The position numbers and the translations under genes are program-made. Positions 30,397 through 40,219 of a stretch of DNA of 40,336 nucleotides are shown here, piece after piece; the stretch's first letter is position 1; each line of letters opens with the position of its first letter. Source of the DNA: Penium margaritaceum (taxonomy: Eukaryota; Streptophyta; Zygnematophyceae; Desmidiales; Peniaceae); the NCBI GenBank assembly GCA_023375785.1, contig SZWC01004974.1, positions 123,108-163,443 of the forward strand, given 5' to 3'. The notes under the pieces were generated by a model. That model saw only the letters and a program-made list of their open reading frames with translations. It made no database searches and was not told the DNA's origin.

Positions 30397-30678
30397 TATT
30401 GGGAAAGGAACCATCCGCCTCACTTTGAGGTCCACATGAGCAAAGTCCAAAGAAACTACCAGTTGCTTGCTACGATCGTTGATCGAAATTCACTATTGGA
30501 AAGATCAAGTGGAACATGTCCATGTTGCAAGTTTGAGGCCGATCCAACGGTCGGATGGGGAGGTATGCATTTTCGAAGTTTCTAGGGTCATTGACTGCCC
30601 ATATCTAGGTGACGATGGGCAATAGTTCCATGCCTTACCTTGAGAAAAGAAAAGCGGCAAGAGGTCCACAGTCAGGAC
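30397..30678 (+). repeat. Family A LTR, 5' part only
   Basis: Starts TATTGGGAAAGGAACC and follows the A LTR for ~280 bp to AGGTCCACAGTCAGGAC, where the reverse family B array begins. The rest of the LTR is absent. Confidence 0.83.
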
Positions 30679-31197
30679 TGTCAACCTACCTAAGGCGACG
30701 GTCTAGAAAACGGGTTCCGACACAATGGTTCCGCTGATCGCTCTTGGTATTGCAACCAATAGATGATATCACCCTGAGAGCCAAGGTTCCACACTGAGCA
30801 CTTCAAAGGAATCACTTCCTTGCATCGTGTCCTTAGCACCTGGTCACTTTCAGGCGACGAGCAAATTGTTGGGGCTTAGACCAACCAATGCTTCTTCAGT
30901 GTCTCCTTCTAGTGGACAACTATGTGAAAAGTCTCAAAGGTAAGAACTGTACTCAATGACAGGCAAGTGAGAGGTTCTTTTAGTCCTAGAGCCAGCCTCT
31001 AGCCTAGGCGCGTACTGGCTCCTTTGATGAGCCACTTTGGGGGCAATCTGGATTCCGTCATCCCCCTTGCATACTTGGCGCTCCCTGTGACCGCCAAGTG
31101 GCACCAACCACCGAGACGGAGCTTGGAATGTTCTAAGATGTCTCTTAGAAACGTCCTGTCTCCCTTTTGGTCACAAAACGAATCAGGCACCGCGCTG

Positions 31198-31252
31198 GGA
31201 TTTGACCCAGTGACTTCTCGCTCCAGAGACTAACTCTGGACCGTCTAAGCCA
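31198..31252 (-). promoter_or_regulatory. tRNA-like A-box/B-box module in B LTR (copy 4, reverse)
   Basis: On the minus strand, TGGCTTAGACGG (31252-31241) and GGGTCAAATCC (31208-31198) start 44 nt apart. Confidence 0.55.
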
Positions 31253-31339
31253 CAATGAGTTGTCCTAGGTAGTAATTGCTGACTATACTATCCAGAATAG
31301 ATTAAGGGGACTTGCTCCAAAGGAGCTGTGCATGCCTTG

Positions 31340-32069
31340 TGTTGGGAAAGGAGCCATCAGGCTCAGTTTGAGGTCCACTAGAGCAAGTTCTAGGTAGCTA
31401 TGAAATTCCTGCTTCGTTCATCAATCTGACTTCATCATTGGCAAGTGGCAAGATATCTACGGTCCGAGTTTGAGGCCGATCCAACGGTCAGATTGGGAGA
31501 TATGAATTCTTCAAGTTTTTGGGATCATCGAGTGCCGATATCCGGGTGACCATGGGCGATGGCTCCATGCCTTGGCATGAGAAAAAAAAGGGCAAGAGGT
31601 CAGGGTCAAGACCTGATGGGAGAAGTATCCAAAAAGGTCTTGGATTCTTGGTCTGCCTTGTCAGAGTGTGCAGACTAGGAAAAAGATACCTCTCCTTACT
31701 TTTTAGGTGAGGTAAGATCCTTGTGTGCGAGCCATGGACACATGGCGATTCTCCATGGGATTGTGGGTTACGTGACCCCTGCAAGTATTCCATGAAAGCA
31801 TTTTCTAGCTCTCTAGGTCGTGTATGAGTTGTCAGCCTGATTCCTTGCCTGATTTCCTCTCTTGTGAGAGATTATGCACTCTGATGTGTGAGCCTTAGCC
31901 CCCATGGCTAACTGGTGTGGCTTGTGAGAGGGCTGACTTGTCCAAGCTCTAGCTCTATATGCACTCCATCATTTTGAGTGATTCAACAACCATTTTTTAG
32001 CATAAGTGATGCCCTTCAAGTCCCACACGCTTGCTGCTCCAAGGCTCCCTCTCTCCTCTAGTTCCAACA
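31340..32069 (+). repeat. Solo family A LTR with CCTTG target duplication
   Basis: 730 bp, TGTTGGGAAAGG to GTTCCAACA. CCTTG stands at 31335-31339 and again at 32070-32074. The flanks are continuous reverse B LTR. The TCAGCCT stem is lost here. Confidence 0.93.
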
Positions 32070-32188
32070 CCTTGTCTATCTGGACCAGACCTAGGGGACT
32101 TCCTTGAAGGGAGCATGCATGCCAAGTTTGTATATGCCTAGTTCGTCCTGTACCTGTCCAAATATCACCCATGGACAAGGAGCATATA

Positions 32189-33082
32189 AGGACAATGATC
32201 CGCCATTTGAGGAAGAGCCACCGGCCTCAGGGTTTGATTGAGAGCTCTCGGAATACTCAGACTCAGTGTCAGAGTCCGTCGTTGTGTTAGCCTGCACAGC
32301 CACTCTCCTTGGAGCACCATTCTTTAGTGGTACCATCTGCTAGTTTTGTTGTGCCTGATCACCTGACTCGAGCAACACAACCCACTCTCCTGATTTGGGA
32401 GCATGGACAAGATCTAGCGACTCTCCCTCACCGAGCGTCCTTTCATCAAAATCAACATCTCGGCTCCTGATGCGTTTTCCAGCCGCTTGGTCTCTTAGCT
32501 TGTCTGCCTTGTGGGCAGTGTCGTATCCGACCATTGCACACTTACCAGCACGCGCATCCAGCTAGCCGCTTCCTTTTCCTACTTGGCTTTTTGCACAGGC
32601 AGTACATCCTAAGACCCTCAAGTATGAGGCATCTGGCTTCTTCCCTGACCAAGCTTCCTATGGCGTCCTGAGCTACTTCTCTTGCTGCTTCTTAAGAGGC
32701 CTTCCAAATGCGGCTGCCAGAGTGAGATTCACAAGGTAGCAAGTAGTTCTTGCAACTTCAGCTCAAAAAGGAGGTGGGAGTTTGGCGTCGAAGAGCATGC
32801 TTCGTGTCATGCCAAGGGTAGTCTGGTTCATTTGCTCCGCAATGCCATTGCTCAGGGGGGTATAAGGAGAGGTGGTTTGGTGATTGATGCCGTGTTGGCT
32901 CAACCAGCCTTTGCACACCTTGTATTCACCACCGTTGTCTATACGTAGTGCATTCACCTTCTTGCTTGTCTGCTCCTCATGACAATCTCAAATTGTCATC
33001 TCCACAAGGGAAAACCATACCCTCTAAACATTAACATCCCACCATTGACTTGCTCAAAAGTGAGCGTCGCACGTGTTGCCAT
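32189..33082 (-). pseudogene. Family B element V: gag start fused to integrase, RT and RNase H deleted
   Basis: The minus-strand ATG at 33082 opens the B gag (FEQVNGGMLMF, then FEIVM). At about 32975 it joins directly to integrase, deleting the rest of gag, protease and the start of integrase. Integrase keeps NALRIDNGGEY and NGIAEQMNQT (second catalytic Asp and the Glu present) and TRSMLFDAKLP. The C-terminal region has DKLRDQAAGKRIRSRDVDFDE and the acidic SDTESEYSESSQSN. It then ends at about 32189, against the LTR. Two large internal deletions have therefore produced a short non-autonomous copy. Confidence 0.83.
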
Positions 33083-33436
33083 ATTGCTTCTATGCTTCTT
33101 TGCATCTCTGCTTTGCTGAGGCCGATGTAGGGTGATGTAGGCAGTTGTCTACTACCGCTTTAGAAGGTGCAGATCCGTGGCTTACCCCTTAGCAATTGAT
33201 CACCTACAAACAGAGAAGAACGCACACTAGCAAATCCAGGGTCGTGACTCCAAGGGCACAGCTTATCCTGGTTAGGGTCCAAGGGTTGTAGCTCCAAGGA
33301 CAAAGTTTATCCTTGGCCCTTCCTCGCTAAGTTCCTGCACCCGCCGTTCGAGCTGATGGAGCAGATGGAGCACATGGAGCTAATAGAGCTAATGTGTGTG
33401 GCAAGATAGAGAGAGCGTGCCTTACAACTACTTAGT
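33083..33436 (-). other. Family B 5' leader, copy V (reverse)
   Basis: Contains the reversed 9-mer repeat (about 33345-33395) and the two ~45-bp units (about 33228-33318). No gene. Confidence 0.72.
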
Positions 33437-33451
33437 CTGGGCCCATTACCC
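33437..33451 (-). promoter_or_regulatory. Family B primer-binding site, copy 3 (reverse)
   Basis: Minus strand GGGTAATGGGCCCAG matches the complement of the initiator tRNA-Met anticodon arm at 13 of 15 positions, two bases after the LTR. Confidence 0.7.
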
Positions 33452-33453
33452 TT

Positions 33454-34224
33454 TGGTAACCTGCCTGAGGCGACGGTGTAGAAAACAGGTTCTAACATGA
33501 TGGTTTTCGCCAACTGCTCTTTGTATTGCAACCTAGAGATGATATCACCCAAGGAGCCAAGGTTCAACACTGAGCAGTTCATAGGAATCAGTTCCTTGCA
33601 CACTGTCCTTAGCACCTTGTCACTTTCGTGCCAGAAGCAAACTCCTCGGGTTTAGATCAATGAATTCTTCTTTAGTTTGTGTGTCTGGTGGACAACTCTA
33701 TGAGGAGTCTCAAAGGTTAAAACTCTACTCAATGACAGGCAACTAGCAGGTTCTTATAGTCCTAGAGCCAGCCTCTAGCCTAGGCGCGTAGTGGCTCCTT
33801 GGATGAGCCACTTTGGGAGCAATCTAGATTGCATCATCCCCCCTGCCTATATGGCGCTCCCTGTGACAGCCAAGTGGCGGCAGCGACCAAGAAGGACATT
33901 GGAATGTTCTAAGATGTCTCTTGGAATCTTCCTGTCCCCATTTTGGTCACGAAGAAAATTAGTCATCAGGCCGGGATTTTACCCTATGTCCTCTCGCTCC
34001 TGAGACTAACTCTGGAACATCTAAGCCACAAGGAGTTGTCCTAGGTAGTATTTGCTGGCTATACTATCCAGATTAGACCAAGGAGACTCGCTCAAGAGGA
34101 GCAGTGCATGCCTTGTCTATCTCGACCAGACTTAGGGGACTTACTCCAAGGGAGAAGTGCATGCCTAGTCTGTCCTGTACCTGTCCAAACATTAGCCATG
34201 GATAACGAGCATATCAGATCAACA
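33454..34224 (-). repeat. Family B LTR (reverse) shared by elements IV and V
   Basis: 771 bp, minus strand TGTTGATC to GGTTACCA. The IV coding tail and a GGGAGAGTT purine tract precede it, and the V primer-binding site follows. Confidence 0.88.
33974..34028 (-). promoter_or_regulatory. tRNA-like A-box/B-box module in B LTR (copy 5, reverse)
   Basis: Minus strand TGGCTTAGATGT (34028-34017) and GGGTAAAATCC (33984-33974) start 44 nt apart. Confidence 0.55.
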
Positions 34225-34287
34225 AACTCTCCCTTGCACCTCTGTCCATTAGCTCTCATATCTCTCCTCTCTCTAGCAGTCTTGGCC

Positions 34288-35355
34288 TTAGTTTTCGTCC
34301 GCTGCGTTGACCATACCGATGCCTCGTGGACCTGCAGAGTGCAATACGTTGTCGAGCGCCTTTGTCATGCAATCTACGAGCATCTTTGTGGTCTCCACGT
34401 ATTCCCAGTCCACAATCTCCTTTGCGACCAGGTTGCGTGAGTAGTGGTACCTGATGTCGACGTCCTTGGTCCACCGGGAATTGACATCATCCTGTGACAT
34501 CTTGTTGCTCTTGTTGTCGATGCGGACCTCTGTTGCCTCGGTTTGTGGCACTTTCATCTCGGCAAGTAAACTGCATAGCCATTATGTCTCCTTACATGCT
34601 TCAAACAAATAGATGTACTCTGCCTCAGTGGTAGAGAGGGAGACATAGTCTTGTTTTCTGCTTGCCTAAGAGACGGCACCACCATTCAAGGGGTACACAA
34701 AGGCCGAGGTGGACTTTTTGTCATCGATTCTTCCTCCCGAGTCCACGTCTGTGTAGCACACCTGCTACAATGGGTCAAATCCTTCTTGGCCTCCAACCTG
34801 GAGTCCCATGTGTCGGGTCTTCTGTAGATAGCGCATGATGTGCTTGACTGCTTGCCACTGCTGTGGCCCTGGATTGGCCACAAACCTGCTCATTTGATTC
34901 ACAACATAGCAAATGTCACGGCGTGTTCCTACCATGGCATACATGAGGCTGCCAACAGCAGACTGGTAGGAATATTCTCCATCTCACGCCATTCTGCTTC
35001 CGTTCCGAGGCTCATGGAGGAGGACAGCTTGATGTTTGTTCTCATGGGCGTGCTTATGGACTTGTAGTCCTCCATGTTGTAGCGCTTGAGGACCTACATG
35101 AGGTAGTTGGTCTGGTTCAGCTCGATGGTGCCTGCTGCTCGATTGCGGTGGACGGCTATCCCGAGGTAGAACTCGAGCGGACCCATTTCCTTCATCTTGA
35201 ACCTGTTGCTGAGATCTGTCTTCATCATGTTCAACAGACCGATCGATGACGAGCAAATGATTAGGTCATCCACATAGAGAGCAACCAGTATCAAGCCTTG
35301 CTAATCCTCCCCCACATGGACACTAGGGTCATTCTGGTAATGTGTGAAGGTAATC
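34288..35355 (-). pseudogene. Family B element IV: RT end and RNase H
   Basis: Minus strand after the solo C LTR: the RT resumes with a degraded QNDPSV segment and an in-frame TAG near 35300. It continues with LVALYVDDLIICSSS, LSNRFKMKEMGPLEFYLGIAVHRN and LNQTNYLM. Frameshifted remnants follow, then RNase H (DNKSNKMSQ, RWTKDVDIRYHYS). It ends NAADEN at 34288. Several frame changes make it non-functional. Confidence 0.83.
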
Positions 35356-35558
35356 TCTGTTATGTTCTATGTATGCCCCTGGTCCAATCAGCCGAAGATT
35401 TAGACTGGGTATACACTGCGCTTGTAGCGCAAGTCCCCCAGCAACATGCAAGAGAGGCTGAGAGAGACAAGGCATACACTGCTCATCCTTGTGGAGTAAG
35501 TCTCCTTGGTCTACTCTTGGTGGTTTACCTAGTGCATGCTCCTTAGGACAACTTCCTA

Positions 35559-35612
35559 CAGCGTAGTGGGTGAAGGCACCGTCTCGCAAGCGAGAGGTCC
35601 GGGATCGAATCC
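35559..35612 (+). promoter_or_regulatory. tRNA-like A-box/B-box module in the C LTR
   Basis: CAGCGTAGTGGG (35559-35570) matches the A box TRGCNNAGTNGG at 11 of 12 positions. GGATCGAATCC (35602-35612) matches the B box GGTTCGANTCC at 10 of 11. The starts are 43 nt apart. TCTCGC/GCGAGA between them forms a hairpin in the anticodon-arm position with a loop of only two bases, so this is not a functional tRNA gene. Confidence 0.6.
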
Positions 35613-35805
35613 CGCCAAGACCAAAACTATCTTTGTGACTAAAAAGGGCCAAGGAAGTTTCCTAGAAGCCTCTAAGGTCCAAGGTGGATCAAGCGCCACC
35701 TGGCGGTCAAAGAGGGTGCCATGTCATCAAAGCTGATGACACTGTCTAGGGTGGTCTTGGGGGGAGGCGCCCTCTAAGGAGCAACTGGGAGCACTGTCGA
35801 GAGGC

Positions 35806-35812
35806 TATATAA
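35806..35812 (+). promoter_or_regulatory. TATA box of the C LTR
   Basis: TATATAA in GGCTATATAAGGCC, about 195 bp downstream of the tRNA-like module, at the U3/R position expected for the Pol II start. Confidence 0.65.
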
Positions 35813-35873
35813 GGCCTGTCATTTGCATGTGATTATATATCATCTCTTACTCTTGAGACTTGGGAGAAAACTC

Positions 35874-36508
35874 ATCCCTTGTTGGCCACCAAGAAAGAGG
35901 GTAAAGAACAAGTGCAAGTGCACACTTTGGTGTGTAGCATTGCCAGTTGGGTGAGAGTTTGGAACACTCTTCGGCCACGGTTGGGACAAGCTAAGTGAAC
36001 CTTTCAGTGTGGAAACACCACTCCGTGGGTGATCTCTACCTTGGTTGAAATACCAAGGGCGGTCGGTGGTTTGCCTGTCGGCGCCGTTTACTCTAGACCG
36101 TGGCCAAGTGCGGAGTGACAATCTCGACCATGCAGCCGTTCATCTCCTTGTAGCACAGCCTTGAGGCCTCTTTCAACCCCAAGAGTGCTTNATCCCTTGT
36201 TGGCCACCAAGAAAGAGGGTAAAGAACAAGTGCAAGTGCACACTTTGGTGTGTAGCATTGCCAGTTGGGTGAGAGTTTGGAACACTCTTCGGCCACGGTT
36301 GGGACAAGCTAAGTGAACCTTTCAGTGTGGAAACACCACTCCGTGGGTGATCTCTACCTTGGTTGAAATACCAAGGGCGGTCGGTGGTTTGCCTGTCGGC
36401 GCCGTTTACTCTAGACCGTGGCCAAGTGCGGAGTGACAATCTCGACCATGCAGCCGTTCATCTCCTTGTAGCACAGCCTTGAGGCCTCTTTCAACCCCAA
36501 GAGTGCTT
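35874..36508. repeat. 317-bp direct duplication around a single N (likely assembly join)
   Basis: 35874-36190 recurs at 36192-36508, apparently identically, with N36191 between. It spans the end of the C LTR and the adjoining RT of B element IV, so the ATCTC junction appears twice (36121 and 36439). Confidence 0.9.
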
Positions 36509-38205
36509 TGACCAATTTGGAAACCTTCCCTTCTGGAGCTTTCACCCCCTCAGGCTCTTTCATCAGCACTTCTTTTTCTATCTTCCCGTAGAGGATAGCT
36601 GTCTTGACATCCATCTGGTGGACCTCTAGATCTTTTGCAAGAGCAATGCCCAACATGGACATGATGGAGGCAAACGTGACGACAGACGCAAAGGTCTCCT
36701 CGTACTTTGAGCCTGCATGCTAGGAAGACCTCTTCGCCTTAACGCTTACCTTGTACTTGTCGATAGTACCATCTTGCTTGAATTTTTTCGGACTATCCAC
36801 TTTGACCTGACTACGTGTGCGTTTAGGGGCCTGTCCACCAGAATCCATATTCCGTTCTCTTCAATGGATGCGAGTTCGCTATCCACTGTCTCCTTCCACT
36901 TGGCCGCATCAGGCATGTTCATAGCATCCGTTACAGTCACAAGCTTTCCCTGAGCCAAGCATGACCAGCTATGTCCGGTCCATTCTGCATTCTCTGCATT
37001 GTACTTGGGCGGAGGTTTCTTCTGGCGCGTACTACGCCAGAGTGTTTCAAGGCTTAGTGCTTCAACACTTAGTTTCTTCTGTTGCTCCTGCTCTGCCAGT
37101 GATCCGTTGTTTGAGGAAGAGCCACCAGCCTCGTAGTTTGACTTAGAGGCCTCAGATGACCCAAACTCAGTGTGTGAGTCCGTCGTTGTGTCAGCCTGCT
37201 CAGCTACTCTCCCTGTAGTACCATCCTTCACAGGCACCATTTGCCATTTTTCTGGTGCCTGATCACCTGCCTTGAGCAACACAACCCACTCTCCTGATAT
37301 GGGAGCATGGTCACGGTCCAGCGACTCTCCCTTGCCGAGCGTCCTTTCATGACACTCGATATCTTGGGTCCTGATGAGCTTTCCAGGCGCTTGGTCACAC
37401 AGCCTTTACGCCTTGTTTGAGGTGTCATATATGACCATTACACACTTACAAGCACGTGCATCCAGCTTGTTACTTCCTTTTCCTGCTTGGACCTTTGCAC
37501 AAGCTGTACAACCGAAAACCCTCAAGTGTGAGGAATCTAGCTTCTTCCCTGACCAAGCCCCCTGTGGCGTCCTGAGCTACTTCTCTTGCTACTTCTTACC
37601 ATGCCTTCCAAGCGCGGCTACTAGAGTGAGATTCACAAGGTAGGAAGCAGTTCTTGCAGCTTCAGCCGAGAAGCGAGGTGGGAGTTTGGCGTCGAAGAGC
37701 ATGCTTTGTGTCATGCCAAGAACCATACTATCGTATGGTTCATCCGCTCGGCAACGCCATTGCTCTGGGTGGTATAAGGCGTGGTGGTCTGGTGGTTGAT
37801 GGTGTGTTGGCTCAACCAGTCTTTGCACGCCTCGTACTCACCACCGTTATTTGTGCGCAGTGCATTGACCTTCTTGCTTGTCTGCCCCTCTACCCTCGCA
37901 AAATGCTCTTGCAGCTTCTCCTTGACCTCTCCCTTTGTCTTAAGGAAGTAGATCCACATCTTGCGACTGTGGTCATCGATGAAGGTAAAGAAATACTTGC
38001 TGCTGCCGTTCGAAGGGGTGCGGAATGGTCCAAATACATCAGAGTGAATCTGGTCCAAGATTACTGCTGCACGTTGCCCACTACGCTCAAAGGGCTTTCT
38101 CTTTGCCTAGCCTTGAAGGCATGGTTTACACAGCGTTTTGCACTTTCCCTCATCCTTGGCCTTGCATCCCTCCATCCCATGAACCATTTAGTGCTGCCGC
38201 ATAGC
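36439..38205 (-). pseudogene. Family B element IV: integrase and N-terminal RT
   Basis: Minus strand. Integrase core begins DQIHSDVFGPFRTP (first catalytic Asp present), continues VNALRTNNGGEY (second Asp is Asn, as in element II) and NGVAERMNHT (Glu present). A short insertion or shift then gives WFLA-stop near 37711. The C-terminal region has LLKAGDQAPEKWQMVPVKDG and HTEFGSSEASKSN. RT follows with DAAKWKETVDSELASIEENGIW, LEVHQMDVKTAILYGKIEK and LVKALLGLKEASRLCYKEMNG, then the solo C LTR. A stop-containing junction near 36700-36750 breaks the frame. Confidence 0.83.
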
Positions 38206-39640
38206 TTACAGTGTAGTGTCGGCCACATGGCCAAAGCGCCTATGCCACACCTCAGGATCTGTGTCGGTGGAGTTGACCGCCACGGTGACGGCTTGTGGTA
38301 CAACATCTGGCTTTGGAGACTTGGGCTCTTCAACCGCTGCATATCCCTCATTTGTACTTTCAAGGGGTTTCATCTGCAGCACGTAGAGCCCATCAACTAT
38401 TGGGACCTTTGCCGCAAGACTCTCCCTGGGATACGAGATCTTGATGTCCTTGTTCTTGACAATCACGGTCTCCTCCTCCGTGAAGACGAACGTCATGTTG
38501 TGGTCCGTGATTTTTGACACTAAGAAAAGGTTTGCAGCAAATAACGGCATGTAGACGACGTTCTCCAACTTCAAGTCTTTTTCAGCACCATTCACGTTGA
38601 TGCTTATCAACTTATCTCCCTCGCATTGCGCATGGACAAGGCTGCCGTTCGCACACCTGAAGCAACATTCAGTGTCCCCAATAAAGATGAACCCATCCTT
38701 CTCCCTTGAAGAGTGGTGGTTCGTGCCAGAGTCAAGCTCGTAGACTCCACGCTTGAGGAATGCCGCTCCCTTGGTTGCAGGCACACTCTCAGCCATCGTG
38801 TTTGTCAACTCCTTCTTACTCTTTCCTTTGCCCTCATGTCTACTACCATTATCTCCGTCTTCCTTCTTGAGAGCCCTACACTGTCGTGCCAAATGCCCAG
38901 GCTTGCCACAGTTATGGCACTTCCCAGGACGTTGTGAACTCTTTCCATCGCCACCATTACCTTTTCCTCCACCGCCACCGCTTCCTCTGCAACTCTGACC
39001 AGAAGAGGACTTATTGATACGACCACCGTACTGTGCAGCATAGGTTGAAATGCTAGCCACACTATCGCTACGACTCATAGCCTCGTTGTGCACGTTCTAG
39101 GACACTACCTCATACGTCAAATCCTCCTCCTTCCAACCGCCAAAGATGGTGATCGGAGGACCCCAGCCTTCAGGTAGCACCACAAGGAGGATCATGGCCT
39201 GTATGTTGGTGTCAATTTCCCAATTCATTTGAGTCACTTGCTATAGCAGTCCTTCAAACTACAACAGGAAGTCCGGAATCGACTCTCCCTTGCTCACCCT
39301 CATCAAAATCAGCTTTTGAAGGATGAGGAGGCGATTGTTGTACACGTGCAAGCTTCTCATAAACCTTTGATGCATGTGTAATACCTTGGAGGTGGACATG
39401 TTGTGACTCATGCACTGATGTCATAAGAATCGCAAGCGCCATGTCATTTTTGACACTCCACGCTTGATATCGAGCATTTGTTTTTGGAGGTTCAACCTCT
39501 TCTCCAAGGAACATCTTCAAGTAGTCATGCACCCTCATGACAATCTCAAATAGCCATCTCTACAATGGAAAATCAAACCCTGTGAACTTTGATATCCCAC
39601 CATTCACCTGCTCAAGAGTGAGCGTCCAGGGTGTCGTCAT
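38206..39640 (-). pseudogene. Family B element IV: gag and protease (best B copy)
   Basis: Minus-strand ATG 39640 opens TLTLEQVNGGISKFTGFDFPL, hits one TAG (near 39560), then continues RVHDYLKMFLGEEVEPPKTN and NDMALAILMTSVHESQHVHLQGITHASK. After stops near 39254 and 39094, a long open part (39093-38206) carries the CCHC knuckle CHNCGKPGHLARQC and protease YELDSGTNHHSSREKDGF. It goes on with LENVVYMPLFAANLFLVSKITD, IKISYPRESLAAK and pre-integrase VWHRRFGHVADTTL. Gag binds element RNA, and the DSGT protease matures the polyprotein. Confidence 0.87.
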
Positions 39641-40012
39641 ACTGCTTCTCTACCTCTCTGTTTTTCCGCTTTGTTGAGGCCGATGTAGGTTGTTGTAGGC
39701 TGTTTTCTGTTACCGGTTTAGGAGGTGCACATCCGTCGCTTACCCCTCAGCCGTTAATCACCTGCAAACAGAGAAGAACGTACACTAGCAAACCCAGGGT
39801 CGTGCCTCCAAGGGCAAAGCTTATCCTGGTTAGGGTCCAAGGGTCATACCTCCAAGGGCACAGCTTATCCTTGGCCCTTGTTCCCTAAGTGCCAACACCC
39901 GCCTTTTGAGCTCATGGAGCAGATGGAGCACATCAAGCTGATGGAGCTGATGCATGCTATAAGACAAAGAGGGCGAGAGAGTGCAAAATATCGTGCTTTA
40001 CAACTAGTCAGT
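39641..40012 (-). other. Family B 5' leader, copy IV (reverse)
   Basis: Contains the two ~45-bp GGATAAGCTTTGCCCTTGG units (about 39795-39885, reversed) and the 9-mer repeat (about 39905-39955). No gene. Confidence 0.72.
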
Positions 40013-40027
40013 GTGGGTCGATAACCC
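40013..40027 (-). promoter_or_regulatory. Family B primer-binding site, copy 4 (reverse)
   Basis: Minus strand GGGTTATCGACCCAC matches the complement of the initiator tRNA-Met anticodon arm at 13 of 15 positions, three bases after the LTR end at 40031. Confidence 0.7.
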
Positions 40028-40030
40028 TTT

Positions 40031-40219
40031 TGTCAACCTTCCTGAGGCAACGGTCTAGAAAATGGGTTCCGACACAATGGTTCCCGCTGACCGCCGCTCT
40101 TGGTGTTGCAACCAAGAGATGATATCACCCTCAGAGCCAAGGTTCCAGACTGAGCAGTTCATAAGAATCACTTCCTTGCACTGTGTCCTTATCACCTGGT
40201 CACTTTCGCGCAAGGAGCA
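40031..40219 (-). repeat. Family B 5' LTR of element IV, 3' part (reverse)
   Basis: TGTCAACC at 40031 is the reverse of the B LTR end, and 189 bp match the reversed LTR before an A LTR interrupts it. Confidence 0.83.

Larger units (their letters stand above)
30679..32188 (-). repeat. Family B LTR (reverse), 3' LTR of element V, interrupted by a solo A LTR
   Basis: Reading + strand, it begins TGTCAACC (reverse of GGTTGACA) and matches the B LTR in reverse on both sides of the A LTR at 31340-32069. It stops at about 32188, so the first ~10 bases of the LTR and the polypurine tract are missing. They were removed by the deletion that also took RT and RNase H. Confidence 0.85.
35356..36438 (+). 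repeat. Solo LTR of family C with ATCTC target duplication
   Basis: TGTTATGTTC to GGAGTGACA, with ATCTC at 35351-35355 and 36439-36443. It splits the RT of B element IV. The apparent 1083 bp includes a 318-base assembly duplication around N36191, and the likely true length is ~765 bp. It shares the overall layout and several segments with the B LTR (start, tRNA-like module, ending TCTAGACCG...TGACA), so it is a sister family. No C internal sequence is in the window. Confidence 0.9.
30679..40219 (-). mobile_element. Reverse tandem array of family B copia elements
   Basis: On the minus strand the order is LTR (40219-40031, partial), internal IV (40030-34225), LTR (34224-33454), internal V (33453-32189), LTR (32188-30679). 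The middle LTR has the B tail on one side and a B primer-binding site on the other, so it is shared. This array faces the forward array tail to tail. It carries different deletions from the forward array, so it is not a recent inverted duplicate of it. Confidence 0.85.

Noticed and set aside
35559..35630. A functional tRNA gene
   Set aside because: A and B boxes fit, but acceptor ends do not pair and the anticodon arm has only a two-base loop, so it is called tRNA-like only.
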